Source of the DNA: Symbiotaphrina buchneri
Lineage: Eukaryota; Ascomycota; Symbiotaphrinales; Symbiotaphrinaceae
DNA: 64,000 bases
NCBI GenBank assembly: GCA_001599915.1
Contig: BCIG01000028.1
Location: 248,001 to 312,000, forward strand
Direction of reading: 5' to 3'
The notes beneath the pieces are model-generated. The model made no database searches, was not told the DNA's origin, and worked only from the letters and a program-made list of their open reading frames with translations. Positions 22,328 to 33,611 of this stretch are shown one piece after another; positions within the stretch are counted from its first letter, which is position 1, and every line of letters begins with the position of its first letter. The position numbers were made by a program, and so were the translations under genes.

Positions 22328-23290
22328 ATGGAGGAGTTACACGCCCGGCATCGAAAGGAGCAACGTGATCTTCAAGCCCGGGTCACGCAGAAGAAGAAAG
22401 CCGCCACAAAGAAAACTCGCAAAGGCGTCAACGATGAGTGTGCCAATCTCGAGCGTGAGCTACGAGACCGACAGGCGCGGGAGATTGCAGAACTGAACGG
22501 GGAACCACCCTCCGGCGAGGCGGAAGAGAGTCTACCGGCAGACCTAGAGCGATCTGCTGAGCAACAAGCGGAGGTGAATGGCGCGGCGCAATCTCTCGAG
22601 ACATTGTCAATAACGGACGTACACGAGTCAAGCGCGGAAGCTTCTCCTTCGACTGAGAGCCAGCAGACTGGAAGAAAACAGAAGGCGAACAGGCAGAAAG
22701 CTCGACTTGCCCGGCGCGCGGCAGAACAAGAGGCACTGGCTGCGCAGGCAGAGTCAGAGGCAGCTAACCTGCCTAATTTGAGGGAGCAAGAGCGTGCGAC
22801 TATGACAAAGGACTTCGATAAATACGGGTTGCAGGAACAGGAAGTAAGGCCAGACGGACACTGCTTGTACTCTGCTGTAGCGGATCAGCTTCAGACACTT
22901 GGAGTAGGACTGAGGCCAAGGATAACACCGATTGTTACACCAGATGGCGATAGCAAACAAAAGGAAGAGGACTTACCTGATTACAGAAGGGTCCGTCTTA
23001 CGGCAGCTCAATTCATACAAGAGCACCCGGATGATTTCGTTCCATTCCTCGAGGAAGGTCTGGATGAATATTTGCATAAGATCAGAGACACGGCGGAATG
23101 GGGTGGACAACTAGAACTGTTGGCCCTGGCCAAAGCATATGGCGTCGACATAAACGTCTTACAAGGGAACGGAAGGGTCGAAAAGACCGAGTCGGGAGCA
23201 AGCGATGAAGATAAAAAGATATGGCTGGCTTATTACCGGCATAATTTCGGGTTGGGTGAGCACTACAACTCGCTGAGAAAGGCTCCTTGA
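22328..23290 (+). CDS. OTU-family deubiquitinase (Otu2/OTUD6-like)
   Basis: A single exon of 320 residues. The first 150 are charged and helical (KKKAATKKTRKG, then RKQKANRQKARLARRAAEQEA), a coiled-coil-like N-terminus as in yeast Otu2 and human OTUD6B. The C-terminal OTU domain has PDGHCLYSA with catalytic Asp176 and Cys179, EWGGQLELLALA, and a C-terminal His312 in LGEHYNSL. Together these form the cysteine-protease site that removes ubiquitin from substrates. OTUD6-type enzymes are linked to ribosomes and translation (family knowledge). The gene is complete and divergent from the SDR gene. Confidence 0.93.
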   Translation: MEELHARHRKEQRDLQARVTQKKKAATKKTRKGVNDECANLERELRDRQAREIAELNGEPPSGEAEESLPADLERSAEQQAEVNGAAQSLETLSITDVHESSAEASPSTESQQTGRKQKANRQKARLARRAAEQEALAAQAESEAANLPNLREQERATMTKDFDKYGLQEQEVRPDGHCLYSAVADQLQTLGVGLRPRITPIVTPDGDSKQKEEDLPDYRRVRLTAAQFIQEHPDDFVPFLEEGLDEYLHKIRDTAEWGGQLELLALAKAYGVDINVLQGNGRVEKTESGASDEDKKIWLAYYRHNFGLGEHYNSLRKAP

Positions 23291-24171
23291 GTAGCAACGA
23301 AGTCCCACCATTTTCTTGCCCAGGTCCTAGGAGGATACACATGGATCATAGATCAATTATCCGCCGCAGAAGCCGGTACGCAATGACTCGCCACATACAT
23401 TTATAGAGCTGCGTTGCAGGGTCTCGTGTGGAGTATGGCGGTCTAGCTATTCTAGAGACGATTTTGTTGGGAAACTTTGGCATCTTGAAAAGAGCGTTAG
23501 ATCTTGCCTCTATATTGCTGATGGCAGGATGTACGTGTTGGCAAATCCGTGACTCCTTGTCCAAAAGGGTGCCGCCTCTGTCACGAGGACTATCTGTGGG
23601 CACTTTAGGAAAAGGAGGTCTTGTTCTGCCTGAGATTCTTCGCTTTCAGACGGGCTGGTATGAACATAATACATATGGGCACAACTACATACAGATTTAC
23701 TCAGGATAATACGTCATACGACTGAGGCTTAGGAAAGAAACACCGCATTCTGCACTGTACTGCCCCTTCATGCTCTCATCAGAAAAGTCTAGACCATAAT
23801 GCATCAGATCTTACAATTTCTTGAACATAAGTACGAGATGGTGAAATCCACGCACCCGTGATCCAATTACCATCGTCAGATTTGTACCACAAATGCCAAG
23901 CCAATTGCTGCCTTGACGCCTGGTTTGGGCTTGCCAGCACATAACGTGGAACGGCCATGCCGGCTGACCACCCAGCGCCTCCTATCAAGTCACGATGTAT
24001 ACAGAAAGGAGCCGCATGCCCACGCGTCACCAACGCCCCAGGGCATACTACATTACACATGTTTGCACAAAGTGATATATACGAGCTATACATCTCTTGT
24101 CATGAAGCCGCCCTTTGCAGTGAAGTAGCATCTTATAGCAGATATATCAAAAGTTCTAATGCTTCCTCGCA
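23291..24171. other. Intergenic
   Basis: About 880 bp between two plus-strand genes. It should hold the OTU 3' UTR and the promoter of the next gene. No gene is recognised. Confidence 0.45.
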
Positions 24172-24958
24172 ATGTCTAACATCGGACTTGATTTCGCAGT
24201 GGCCCTGCTCGCCTTGATAACATTGTCCTCTGTCCTCACGTATATTTTCTTCTGCTTGTTCGTTTCCCTCAAAAGCGCCCATGATGAGGCGATTTCTTTC
24301 CTGCAGGAGCTGGATGCCACAGCACACCAGCTTCGTCTACTCAAAGACTATATGCAAGGTCTTCTAAGGACCATCGAGAGGGAATGGCCTCCTCCTCCAC
24401 CGCCTCCTCAGTTCCCAGAAGATATCCGGACACCTCCTCACTCACAGGAGCGTCAACCCGTCCCACCACCTGTACTTCACGATGAACGAGCAGCGGCACT
24501 TGAAAATTACATCAGGCACTGCTCGAATATATTGAAGGACGTCACCGCGCTCCTCAAATCGGTTGCTGGATCAAGAGCCAGCAAGAGACATTCTCCGCCG
24601 GGAAGATGGACCCTGAGGATCTAAAGGGCAGGCTTCTGCTGCAGCTGTCCTTCAGCTTCTGCTGGGTGATGAATAGGAAGATCAACCGGGATAAATTGTG
24701 CAATATCTCGAAGCAGAAAATGAACTTGCTAGTGTTGCAGATGGGCATCTTGCTCGAGTAAGTCGACTTTTTCCAGAGATCGACCATTGATGCGTGCCAG
24801 AGCTGATGTTTGGCAGAATGAGCGCAGGCCAAAAACGGGGTTTGGGCGGTGTTGAGTATCGTCTCGGGGCTCTCGAAAACCGACTGGTTACCCTATGGAA
24901 TGCAGCCCTTCAAGCTAGCCGTAGACAGAAGGCGAGAGAATCTAAATATCACAAGTGA
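24172..24958 (+). CDS. Small single-pass membrane protein, spliced, family unknown
   Basis: ATG 24172 opens with a hydrophobic segment (about residues 8-32, ending FFCLFVSLKS), then a helical stretch, a poly-Pro segment (seven Pro) and another helical stretch ending near TALLKS. The last exon is well supported: GTAAGT at 24758 and GGCAG at 24816 (59 nt) join GILLE to MSAGQKRGLGGVEYRLGALENRL, ending at TGA 24956-24958. Between about 24541 and 24626 the frame shifts before KMDPEDLKGRLLLQLSF. Candidate short introns are 24562-24626 or 24541-24605, or one base may be lost. I do not recognise the family. A membrane-anchored coiled-coil protein of about 220-240 residues is what the sequence shows. 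Confidence 0.7.
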
Positions 24959-25502
24959 AAGGTGCAGGTATATGCCATCATCCCTCGAGCACTCAGCAAT
25001 AGTTTATCCAAGACTGGATGGCCCGCGAGAAGCCCTTACGCTGCACAATCAATGAAACATTCAAAACAAACCCTGTCGGATTCCAGCCATTTAGGCTAGA
25101 TGTGCTGATGATAACGGACGCGTTGAACTCTGGTCTGTTTGGAAGTATGGACTCGTGGTTTGCAAAAAGGGGAAAAATTGGACGTCGCGAGAATGTCTTC
25201 GGTGGTATTTGGTTGAGCATGAAAGAGATGTAGGCGTGGGTGGCTGAATGATTGCGCAGAGCAGGATGAAACAAAACGGAAGCAGAACGCATGTGACGCC
25301 ATGTACAGATTTCAAAGGCTGCGCTGAACTGCAATATGATATTCACAATGCTTTCGAACTGAAACAACGCGATATATATGCCTCTTATAAAAGCAGAATC
25401 CACATCAACCACCGGATGCCGCAAGACGCCATAGTGCTTGAACAGGAAAGTGGCTCAAATGTTCATAAACCAGACCCCTCTATATCAACAGCATGCACTC
25501 AA
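24959..25502. other. Intergenic between convergent genes
   Basis: About 540 bp separating the 3' ends of the small membrane-protein gene and the Cys-rich surface-protein gene. No gene is seen. Confidence 0.45.
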
Positions 25503-26357
25503 TCACGTATCCCTGGGCCCGTTTGTCTGTTCCCCTTGAAAGCCAGGCAACTCATAAGTCGGCCTTTGTGCTTCCATCTCCCCGCCCCATTTCGGCGGGT
25601 CCTGTCCTTGCTGTGCTGGCAGAGGCGAGTATACCATCCCAGTCGAGGCATGGTTGACTTGTTCCTCCAGCGTCTTTCGCCGGCTCCGTTCCCTGTACAA
25701 GAGAAAGCCTAAGCCGGCGAGTAGTAGCGCTCCACCTGCAACACCAACGCCGATCCCGGCTTTCGCACCTCCAGTCAGCCCCGGCGACGGCGATGGCGTA
25801 TTGGTTGGAGAGGTCGATGCTAGAGCGACACTGGTGACAGAACCAGTGGCTGTGGCTGTGGCTGTTGTAGCCTCGGATGTTGTCGGTATGGAGGACGTCG
25901 CTGCTGCACCGGTAGAGGTAGTGCCTGAAGAGGTCGTGGCTGCGATGGTCGCGCTGCTGGCGATGATGCTGCCCAGGGCGTTAATGAAGAACCCATTGTG
26001 GTTGTCGCAGCATTGTGTGTTGTTGTACGCGCAGCAGTAGCTGCCATCCTCACAAGTCGTCAAGATGACGCCTGCATCAACGTACGTCGGGCACACGGGC
26101 GAACATTCGGGACTTCTCCATGTCGGGTCGCTGCAGTATTCGCGATAAATGCCGCCAGCGGAAGTCTGGCATAATTTATCCGGCCGACACTCCTCGTCGG
26201 GCTTGCAACATGTTGAATACTCGGAGGTGAGGTTACAGGCGACCAGGCCCAGAGAGCCGTTCGCAGCAACTCCATTGAACGAGTAGCAAGTAAGAGCAGA
26301 TGTAAGTGAGATAAGGCACTGAACGGCAAGTAGGAGTCGAACGAAAGTCAGGGCCAT
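25503..26357 (-). CDS. Cys-rich single-pass surface protein (Mid2/WSC-like layout)
   Basis: A single exon of 284 residues from ATG 26357. It begins with a signal peptide (MALTFVRLLLAVQCLISLTSA). A Cys-rich ectodomain with about 16 cysteines follows (NLTSEYSTCC, CRPDKLCQTSAGG, CCAYNNTQCC), then a Ser/Thr/Ala-rich stalk, a transmembrane helix (AGIGVGVAGGALLLAGLGFL) with a basic stop-transfer RERSRRK, and a Pro/Gln-rich cytoplasmic tail. The layout matches fungal cell-surface sensors, but the Cys pattern is not a WSC or CFEM domain that I can name. In-frame sequence upstream of this ATG lacks a better start. It probably acts at the plasma membrane or wall. Ligand unknown. Confidence 0.85.
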   Translation of the reverse strand: MALTFVRLLLAVQCLISLTSALTCYSFNGVAANGSLGLVACNLTSEYSTCCKPDEECRPDKLCQTSAGGIYREYCSDPTWRSPECSPVCPTYVDAGVILTTCEDGSYCCAYNNTQCCDNHNGFFINALGSIIASSATIAATTSSGTTSTGAAATSSIPTTSEATTATATATGSVTSVALASTSPTNTPSPSPGLTGGAKAGIGVGVAGGALLLAGLGFLLYRERSRRKTLEEQVNHASTGMVYSPLPAQQGQDPPKWGGEMEAQRPTYELPGFQGEQTNGPRDT

Positions 26358-27215
26358 GGTGGATAATCGCAAAAAGACAACAAGACAGGAAATGTGGAAG
26401 AGCTGATCGCACAGTAAATCATATGAGAAGTCGGGAAAATTGTAGCAGATCCACTCGCGGCACAGGGCAATTGAGATCGGCCAACACGACAAGGCAGTCT
26501 TTATGGCATGGTTTCAGGGACCGCGGAGGCTTCGCAGCCCATCGTACTCGTACACAGCCTGCACCATTAAGTCTATCTCTGGACATTGTGCATAGTGCCA
26601 ATCGGCGCTGGTGTTATTATTGGTAGAAGGTGTTGCTGTGCCACAACCTTCTCTTCGAGGGTCCAATGGTCCGATGAATAATCCCTTTTGATTGGGGCAT
26701 GAAACGCTTGTCAGAAGCACCGTCCACCTTAAGTGCATCTTAAACTTCATGCCAAGGGCTTCAGCCGGCGGTCTCGGAGGGGGCCAAATTGCTCTGTTAA
26801 TAGGAAAAAAGAATCATCTCGACGAATTCTAGGTTTGAAGGCTTAAGTGGTGAGCGCGTAAAGCTGCCGCCAGACTCCTGTTAGTAGCCATCGACAGACA
26901 GCTGTCATGATCCTGAGATCCATCTGGGTGGACCATAAATTTACTGACTTCGAGGGTGGTCAGGGGAAGGTTTAAAGAAGCACTTCAGAAAGCGTCGCCA
27001 ATAATTTCTCGTTCCCCTTTTAGCGCTCAGGGGAAAGCTGGGGCGGGCGGTCGCGGGCCGCAGCTCGTCCATGACAGCTGGAGGCTTGGCTCTCAGTCTA
27101 TACCCGAACGAAGCAAGCCAAAACAAATGGGGGGGACACACTGCCACTCGAGCACAACTGGAACGCAGCCTCCACATCCTGAATCATGGGGAAACTTCAA
27201 GGGTTACATGTTTTG
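26358..27215. other. Intergenic
   Basis: About 860 bp upstream of the surface-protein gene and downstream of the methyltransferase gene. A 144-codon open frame at 26956-27390 overlaps the methyltransferase 3' exon on the other strand and is rejected. Confidence 0.45.
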
Positions 27216-28093
27216 CTACGTGCGGATTTTCCATATACTGACCCAGTCCGTGCCATTGCCTATCTCATGGGTCCGTTCCGGCTGCCAACGGGCGACTCTC
27301 TCCAGGGAATTCTCTCCAAATCGGTCCATGTCAATCTCCTCTTCCTTCAGCTTGCCTTCAGCATCATATGGCAGCACCTCGCCGGGGTGACCAAGATGCG
27401 CGACGTAGACCTTCTCTGACAGACCAAATGGCGGTCCACCAGTCGAAGGAGGCTTGTACGTGGGGAACTCCAGGCAGATGAGACGGCCATCTGCCGCAAG
27501 GAGCTGCGACATCCGAAGAGACCACGAAGGGCGTAGAGTTGGTGGGAGTGCGCAGAGGAACTATAAGGGGACAGTCAATGTTGTTCAGGGATGGAGTCTA
27601 TGAAGCTTACAGTATAGTCGTAGATCAGGTCAAATTCCCCCTTTCCCTCGACTTCTTTCAAGCAGTCATCCTTGAAGAAGTCTCCAAGGACATATGTCGC
27701 CTTGCCCTTCCCAAGCTCCTTGTCTCTGACCGTATACTCCGCATTGCCCTCGTTCGCTCTCTTGAATTCCTCCGCCTTCTTGATCGCCGACTGCGAAACC
27801 TCAAGTCCGTAGGCATCGTACCCGAACGCCGCCAGCAGCAACACGTCGTACCCCTTTCCACATCCTGGCACCAGGGCTTTCTTCCTCCTTCCCGAGGCGT
27901 CTACGGTGGGTGACGGTAGGAGGTCCCGCCGGTCCGTGAGCGTGTCGACCAATGCGGGATTGGGGCACCCTCTATCCCATGGCAGAAAGTCGCCTGCATC
28001 CCATAGCGCCGACCACTGCTGCGGATGAGATTCGGCAGGAGTAGAGAAATGTGCTAGAAGCCGTTCACGAGCATCGGTTGGTTTGTCTTCCAT
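27216..28093 (-). CDS. TPMT-family thiol/halide S-methyltransferase
   Basis: Two exons: 28093-27611 and 27560-27216, giving 275 residues. The 50-nt intron (GTAAGC...TTATAG) joins DLIYDYT to FLCALPPTLRPSW, a strongly conserved join. The SAM-binding motif I is LVPGCGKGYD, followed by the acidic YGLEVS. PWDRGCPNPAL near the N-terminus is typical of the family (PF05724), which includes thiopurine methyltransferases and plant thiol/halide methyltransferases. It is likely cytosolic and transfers methyl from SAM to small thiols or halides. The gene diverges from an MFS efflux gene 759 bp away, which fits a detoxification pair, but this is inference from position only. Confidence 0.9.
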
Positions 28094-28852
28094 GGTCTAT
28101 GTATTCATTCTCCGTCAATGACCCTATGACATTGATCTGTCTCTTCTGGGCAGCTTGGGGGTCGATATATGTTCCATTTGCGGGGATGGCCGGAGCGGGA
28201 AGAAAGGGACGGAGACATGGCATGCGGGTCGGCGACTTGGCAACTGTGCTTGATCTTTCTTGGCTTTGCTTGATCTTACAACGATCACAATATCAGATAA
28301 ACTCTAGCATGGACTCGCTGGGTATTTCACCCACTGCTCACTGCGCATAATCCATATGGCTATTATTGCTTCAGCGGAAGTGTATCCTGTCCGCCCTCCC
28401 TCTGTTTCGCGCCCTGCCCAGGGTGTCGGCTATGACGGCATCTATGGCCGAGGTGCCGATTGGCCCCACCATTCCGCGGCCGAATCCGACGGCATTGAGA
28501 TGGTTGGTTCAATATTATTGTGCTCATGGCGCCCTTCCTTACCCCACTCCTCAAGGCTTGTCTGCTGTTAAGCAATGATCCTTTCCCCCAAAGCAACTCG
28601 AGAACTTTAGCCATCAACTGCCAGGGCCATTCTTGTCTTGTTGGGCATCCAATTATTGTGCAACTTTTTTCCCACTTTCCACATTTGTTCCCCGCCTCGG
28701 CTGCCCTGACGGCCAACTCCGGCGATTTTCGGCGCTTGCGAGCATCCGCGACTTCCTGCGAAAGATATACACCGGAGTATATCTGATGCCCTTTGCTCGC
28801 TGGTAAAAATCCATGAGAGACCGAGGATCATAATTGCAACTGCTGGCTCATC
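28094..28852. promoter_or_regulatory. Divergent promoter region of methyltransferase and MFS genes
   Basis: 759 bp between two divergent ATGs, so both promoters lie here. No gene is recognised inside it. Short open frames on both strands look like chance. Confidence 0.45.
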
Positions 28853-30731
28853 ATGGAGCAACCGGATGACCCTGAAAAGGGGACCATCGGCTACGATCAG
28901 AGAGAAACCAACACCGAAGAAGTGCGGGCGCCACCATTGGTGAAGGATTCCGAGCTGGCCAACTCGGACACAAAATCTCCTTCCCCTTCAGCCTCGCACG
29001 ATTCGAGCGACTCGGGTTCGGAAGAAGCAGATGACGTAGAGGCAGAGTCAGCGACACAACGACCGCAACTCAATTCGCGCGCGTCTTCAGTAATATCGAG
29101 AGCAAATTCGACCATCCCGCGTTCGAGACGGCGTGGATGGTTCGGCCGATTCACGGTGGTACCTGAGGTCAAGGAGCCGGCCCTGGACTACAGCCAAAAT
29201 GTGAAATGGTTCATCACATTCATTGTGGCATTAGCCGCCGCCGCTGCCCCTATGGGAAGCGCTGTTTTCTTTCGTAAGTCTCTTCTAGGGTCATCTGCCG
29301 GGCTTTCCAAGTTGATATGTTGATAGCTTCCTTGACCGAAATCTCCGCCGATTTACATACCACGCCGACCATCACTAACCTGTCCGTTGCATTATATATG
29401 CTTGCCATGTCCATTTTCCCTCTGTGGTGGTCGTCATTTTCTGAAATCTTCGGTCGGCGAACTATATACATCATCTCTTTTCTTCTGTTTACCATATTCA
29501 GCATCCTTGCAGCCATCTCTACCTCCATGGCGATGCTGATCGTGATGCGTTTATTAATTGGAGGCGCTGGAGCTTCAGTCCAGGCCGTCGGTGCAGGAAC
29601 CGTGTCAGATGTATGGGCAGTGAGAGAGCGGGGTAAGGCTATGGGGATATTCTATCTTGGTCCGCTGTGCGGTCCACTATTCGGACCCATCATCGGCGGC
29701 GCCGTCGCTCAAAGGTGGGGCTGGAGAGCAACACATTGGTTTCTGGCCATCTACGGCGGCGCGATCTGGCTCTTTGTCTTCTTCTGCCTTCCAGAGACAC
29801 TCGATGCACGCAAGACGGCCGCTATCAAGGCAGCGCAAGAGCCAACGCGGACCGAGAAAAGTGCCACGCCGGGCCAGGTAACCCTCACTCGCACGTCCAC
29901 GCGTCAATCTATGGCGGAAACCACCGGCCGCTGGGCAAAGATGCTACAGCGCTTCTTCGTCGATCCGTTGAAGATCATCCTGTACCTCCGCTTTCCTCCC
30001 GTCTTGATCACCGTGTACTACGCCAGCATCACCTTCGGCGCTCTCTACGTCCTCAATGTCTCCATCCAGAGCACCTTCTCCAAAGATCCATACAACTTCT
30101 CTCAGATCATCCTCGGTCTCTTGTATATCCCCAACTCGTTGGGGTACGTGCTCGCATCGATCGCGGGCGGGCGCTGGATCGACTACATCATGCATCGCGA
30201 GGCTAGGAAGGCGGGCCGGTACGACGAGCAGGGCCGGTTGATCCTGCGGCCGGAGGATCGGATGCGCGAGAATGCCTGGATCGCCGCCGCGCTGTATCCC
30301 GCCGCGTTGATATGGTATGGCTGGACGGCCGGCAAAGTCGTCTTCTGGTTCGCACCTGTAAGCCCATCTTCAACCACCCCGACTTGCACCCCCTAGTATA
30401 TCGCCCTCCAGTAACTAATCACCAACCCTCCCAGATGGCAGCCAACTTCTTCTTCGGCATCGGCAGCATGCTGATCTTCAGCATGGCGACGACGATGCTG
30501 ACCGAGTTCATGCCGGGCCGGTCGAGCAGCGGCGTCGCGCTCAACAACTTCGTGCGCAACATCTTCTCGTGCGTCGGCGGCGTCATCGCCCAGCCCCTTA
30601 TCGACGCCATCGGCGACGGCTGGCTGTTTACGATTATTGGTATAGTGGCGTTCTTGAGCGCTGGTGTTATTGGCCTCATGCGTAGGAATGGACCGAAGTG
30701 GAGGGCTGAGATGGATAAGAATCTCAAGTGA
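28853..30731 (+). CDS. MFS multidrug/H+ antiporter (DHA1 family)
   Basis: Three exons: 28853-29273, 29327-30357 and 30435-30731, giving 582 residues. Intron 1 (53 nt) joins SAVFF to PSLTEISADL; intron 2 (77 nt) joins WFAP to MAANFFFGIG. A roughly 110-residue acidic and Ser-rich cytoplasmic N-terminus precedes about 12 membrane helices. FSEIFGRRTIYI is the loop 2-3 motif A. GPLCGPLFGPIIGGAVAQ is the antiporter motif C of drug-export families. A charged central loop lies between helices 6 and 7. It probably exports drugs or small metabolites at the plasma membrane. A second, truncated MFS copy of a different subtype lies at 46745-47428. Confidence 0.92.
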
Positions 30732-31301
30732 TCAAGCAAAGGGAAGAGCAGGCGGTTGTGATTCGAGTTTAGGGGTTTTGGTATGGGAGTATTAAGAAGC
30801 GTCCTGGAATCGTTTGGCATATAGGCGTCTGATCTTGAATGGGCTCTATGGCACGATTGGATGTCGGTTTCGGGGATAGCATAGCATGGACAGGGCATAT
30901 CTGATGGATATTTCAATATCAAATTTTTGAACATCTCTCTTACATTCGGCGTAAGCTCCCTGTGGCACTCAGTGATGTTGCAGAATATCCATGCAGATAC
31001 TACGGGCGACAATCTGTACGTCTGCGGAGTCATGTGGCTAAAGCCATGTCATTTCTATCGTCTTTTTTTGGCGATCTATGCTGAAATGCAGAATGGAAAC
31101 CAAACGATCGCTTCATCCGAAAAGCATAAAGCCATCGATCCGAGTCATCAGATGCCCAAATTGGCAGCGTTTCTTCCGCATACCCCAAAACCACTGGTAG
31201 AGTGCACGCCAAGGCCATGAAGCTTTCCATGCGCAAGGAACGCTACGCCCAAGCCGTCCCCTCCACCATGGACAGAACCCCAAAGATCCGCATGAACCAA
31301 A
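30732..31301. other. Intergenic between convergent genes
   Basis: 570 bp between the MFS and MBF1 stops, presumably 3' UTRs. Open frames here (for example 30419-31033 minus) are antisense to the MFS tail and rejected. Confidence 0.5.
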
Positions 31302-31860
31302 TCATTTCTTCTTCTGATCCTTCGACGGGAACCTGGGCTTCCCAATATCCGCGCCCCTCAGCTTGACGCCGAGGACCCTCTCCATGGCAGAAAGGACCTT
31401 CTGATCGGGTGCCGCAGTGCCGCGCTCAAAGTCGGCGACCACGCTCTGCGTCGTGTTGCACCGTGTCGCCAGGTCCTTCTGAGAGAGCTTCAAGCCCTCG
31501 CGCTGCCGTGCGTCCGCGATGGCCTTGCCCACCTCGATGCCGACCGTCTTAGGCTTGACGATGTCCTCTGACCGGTCGACTTTGGTCAGATGCTGCCCTT
31601 GCGTTGAATCTTTCGATGCCTGTGGATGAAAAGAACGTGTTAGCGATCTTTGGGCCTGTAGTGCGTGAATGTTGAGGGAGGGATGAGAAGCTTACGGTGT
31701 TGATGCCTCCGTACTTCTTCTCGGTGGCGATGATGCCGCCTGTTCGCTGTGCGGCGTTCAGCGCTGACTTGCCCCGAATAACTCGCTCACGGTCGACAGC
31801 GGCGCCGCCGGTACGGGTCTTGCTGCCGATCTTGGTGACGGTATCCCAGTCGTCTGACAT
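31302..31860 (-). CDS. MBF1: Multiprotein-bridging factor 1
   Basis: Two exons: 31860-31696 and 31619-31302, giving 160 residues. The 76-nt intron (GTAAGC...CCACAG) joins YGGINT to [13 protein letters not shown]. The N-terminal MBF1 domain begins [14 protein letters not shown]. The C-terminal Cro/C1-type helix-turn-helix spans roughly residues 90-145 ([20 protein letters not shown]) and the protein ends KDQKKK. MBF1 links gene-specific activators such as bZIP factors to TBP and, in yeast, also helps prevent frameshifting at collided ribosomes (established knowledge). Length and motifs match the family. In-frame sequence upstream of the ATG is leader-like. Confidence 0.96.
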
Positions 31861-32457
31861 CTTTGAAGTGGCGGAGAGGTTGAGTTGAGGGTTGGATGTG
31901 ACGAGCTCTGCTTGAAGAATGCTCGGAAAGGTCGAGGGTGTTGGGCTGGCGAGAAGTGAGGAGCGGTGTATGGAGGTGGAAGAATGAGGGAGCCGATGGT
32001 AGAGATTGAAGGTGGCTGTGGTTTCGTTTGTGGAGAATGGGGCTGTGAGTGAAGAAGGCTGATGGTGCTGGTGCTGAGCACGAAATGGGTCGAGGGACGA
32101 GGGCGATGATTCATGCGCACGTGCCACCTTCCAGCGCTTTCTGCAGCCCCAGATTACTAAAGCACTCACGTGACTAGCCCCTTTTTCCGGGAAAATACCC
32201 CCTTTTTGCCAATAGGGGGCATTGCCGGGTCAGACTTGTGAAATGTAATGAGTGAGCTCCCAACATTTGACAGTCAATCAACCATATCAAAACTGTGCCA
32301 AAGACTCCTATTGGACGGGATCTTGCAGATGGTCGGAGCACCTACAATATCCACTATTCGGTGCAACGGCTAAGACTGCTTAGGAAGAACCACTGGGTAT
32401 TGTGAGATTGTGTTCGAATATACATATAAACAGACATCAAAAATTTCAGACGTCTCA
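31861..32457. other. Intergenic: MBF1 upstream region
   Basis: About 600 bp. The MBF1 side is pyrimidine-rich on the coding (minus) strand, as is common for strongly expressed fungal genes. No gene is seen. Confidence 0.4.
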
Positions 32458-33114
32458 TCAAGCCTTCGACTCCGCCTTCTTTACCCTCTCAAACACGCTC
32501 AAGAACGCCGCCTTATCCTGCGCGCCCGAGATCTCATAGCGATCCTGGATGACGAAATCCGGCACGCCACTCACGCCTCTCATCTGCGCCTCCAGGACCT
32601 CCTCATCCACCTCCTTGCCTCCCTTATCACTATTAAGCCAGTCCTCGACCTCCTGCCTCTCCAAGCCCGCCTTCACACCCGCCTCAATCAAGACCGCCCT
32701 ATCCGTAATATCCTGCTCGTTCTCAAAATACGCCGCGAAGAGCTGCTCCACGACCTTCGTCTGCATATCCTCGCCCTTGGTCTTCGCCAACTGGACGAGG
32801 CGGTGCGAGTCGCGCGTGTTGCCGGTCTTGCCGCCGAAGCTGAAGTTGATGCCGACCTCCTGCCCGACGCCGGCCAGCCGCTCGAAGATCATGGCCGCGC
32901 GCTGCGGGCCGAATTTCGACTTGTAGTACTCGCGCTTGTCGATGCCCGTCTTGGGCGCGTCTGGGTTGAGGTAGAAGGGCATGAACGTCTCGGTGAAGCT
33001 GTCCTCTGGGTGGCTGGCTTTCCAGGCGGAGATGGCGGATTGTAGTTTCTTGTGCCCGACGTAGCACCACGGACACACGTTGTCCGAGGTGATCTCGATT
33101 TTGAAGTTCGCCAT
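32458..33114 (-). CDS. DsbA-like thioredoxin-fold oxidoreductase (FrnE/2-hydroxychromene isomerase family)
   Basis: A single exon of 218 residues from ATG 33114. The active-site motif CPWC is at residues 14-17 (SDNVCPWCYVGH). The helical insert and GVSGVPDFVIQDRY near the C-terminus place the cis-Pro loop (VPDFV) typical of the DSBA/FrnE group. There is no signal peptide, so it is probably cytosolic. The family includes dithiol-disulfide oxidoreductases and glutathione-dependent isomerases, and the sequence alone does not choose between them. An in-frame extension upstream to 33339 is non-ATG and basic, and is rejected. It lies 497 bp downstream of alcohol oxidase on the same strand. Confidence 0.9.
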   Translation of the reverse strand: MANFKIEITSDNVCPWCYVGHKKLQSAISAWKASHPEDSFTETFMPFYLNPDAPKTGIDKREYYKSKFGPQRAAMIFERLAGVGQEVGINFSFGGKTGNTRDSHRLVQLAKTKGEDMQTKVVEQLFAAYFENEQDITDRAVLIEAGVKAGLERQEVEDWLNSDKGGKEVDEEVLEAQMRGVSGVPDFVIQDRYEISGAQDKAAFLSVFERVKKAESKA

Positions 33115-33611
33115 TCTGCGGAGACTCGTTCTGAATGCCAGTTTGCTCAGGGTGCTTTTCTCCTGTTGCGATGACTTTGGAAGGGGCGCAATGATAATGA
33201 AATGACGAATGGCGCAATATTTATGGCTGCCCCTCCATGATCGGACTTTAGCTGAGTCCCAAGCCGACGCTAAGCTGGCAGCGGAATTAGTAAGCAATAA
33301 AGTATGCTCCCCACACTTCCCATGTGCCACAGAGATCATTCTACCTTAGATGACAAACCCCGGAAGGAGAGGGCGGGTGAGTGAGCCACAGTACGACGAT
33401 AATCAATGTATGGTTTCAGAATGTTATACAAACAGTACACTACGTTGTGAAATCATATGGTCTTACTTGGCCTCCTGGTCAGGACAAATCTGTTCTTGGT
33501 AGGCAATGAAAGGAGTGCATTGGGACATCGGTCAGACTACCGCTAAATACATCGACGCGCAGCCTTTCCAAAAAGACGGACAAGGAAAACCTCCTTTGAT
33601 GCTTCGACCAC
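33115..33611. other. Intergenic
   Basis: 497 bp between the alcohol oxidase stop and the DsbA-like start, both on the minus strand. No gene is seen. Confidence 0.45.

Noticed and set aside
33115-33339. N-terminal extension of the DsbA-like protein
   Set aside because: The in-frame extension begins at a non-ATG codon. ATG 33114 matches the family start, MANFKIEITSD.
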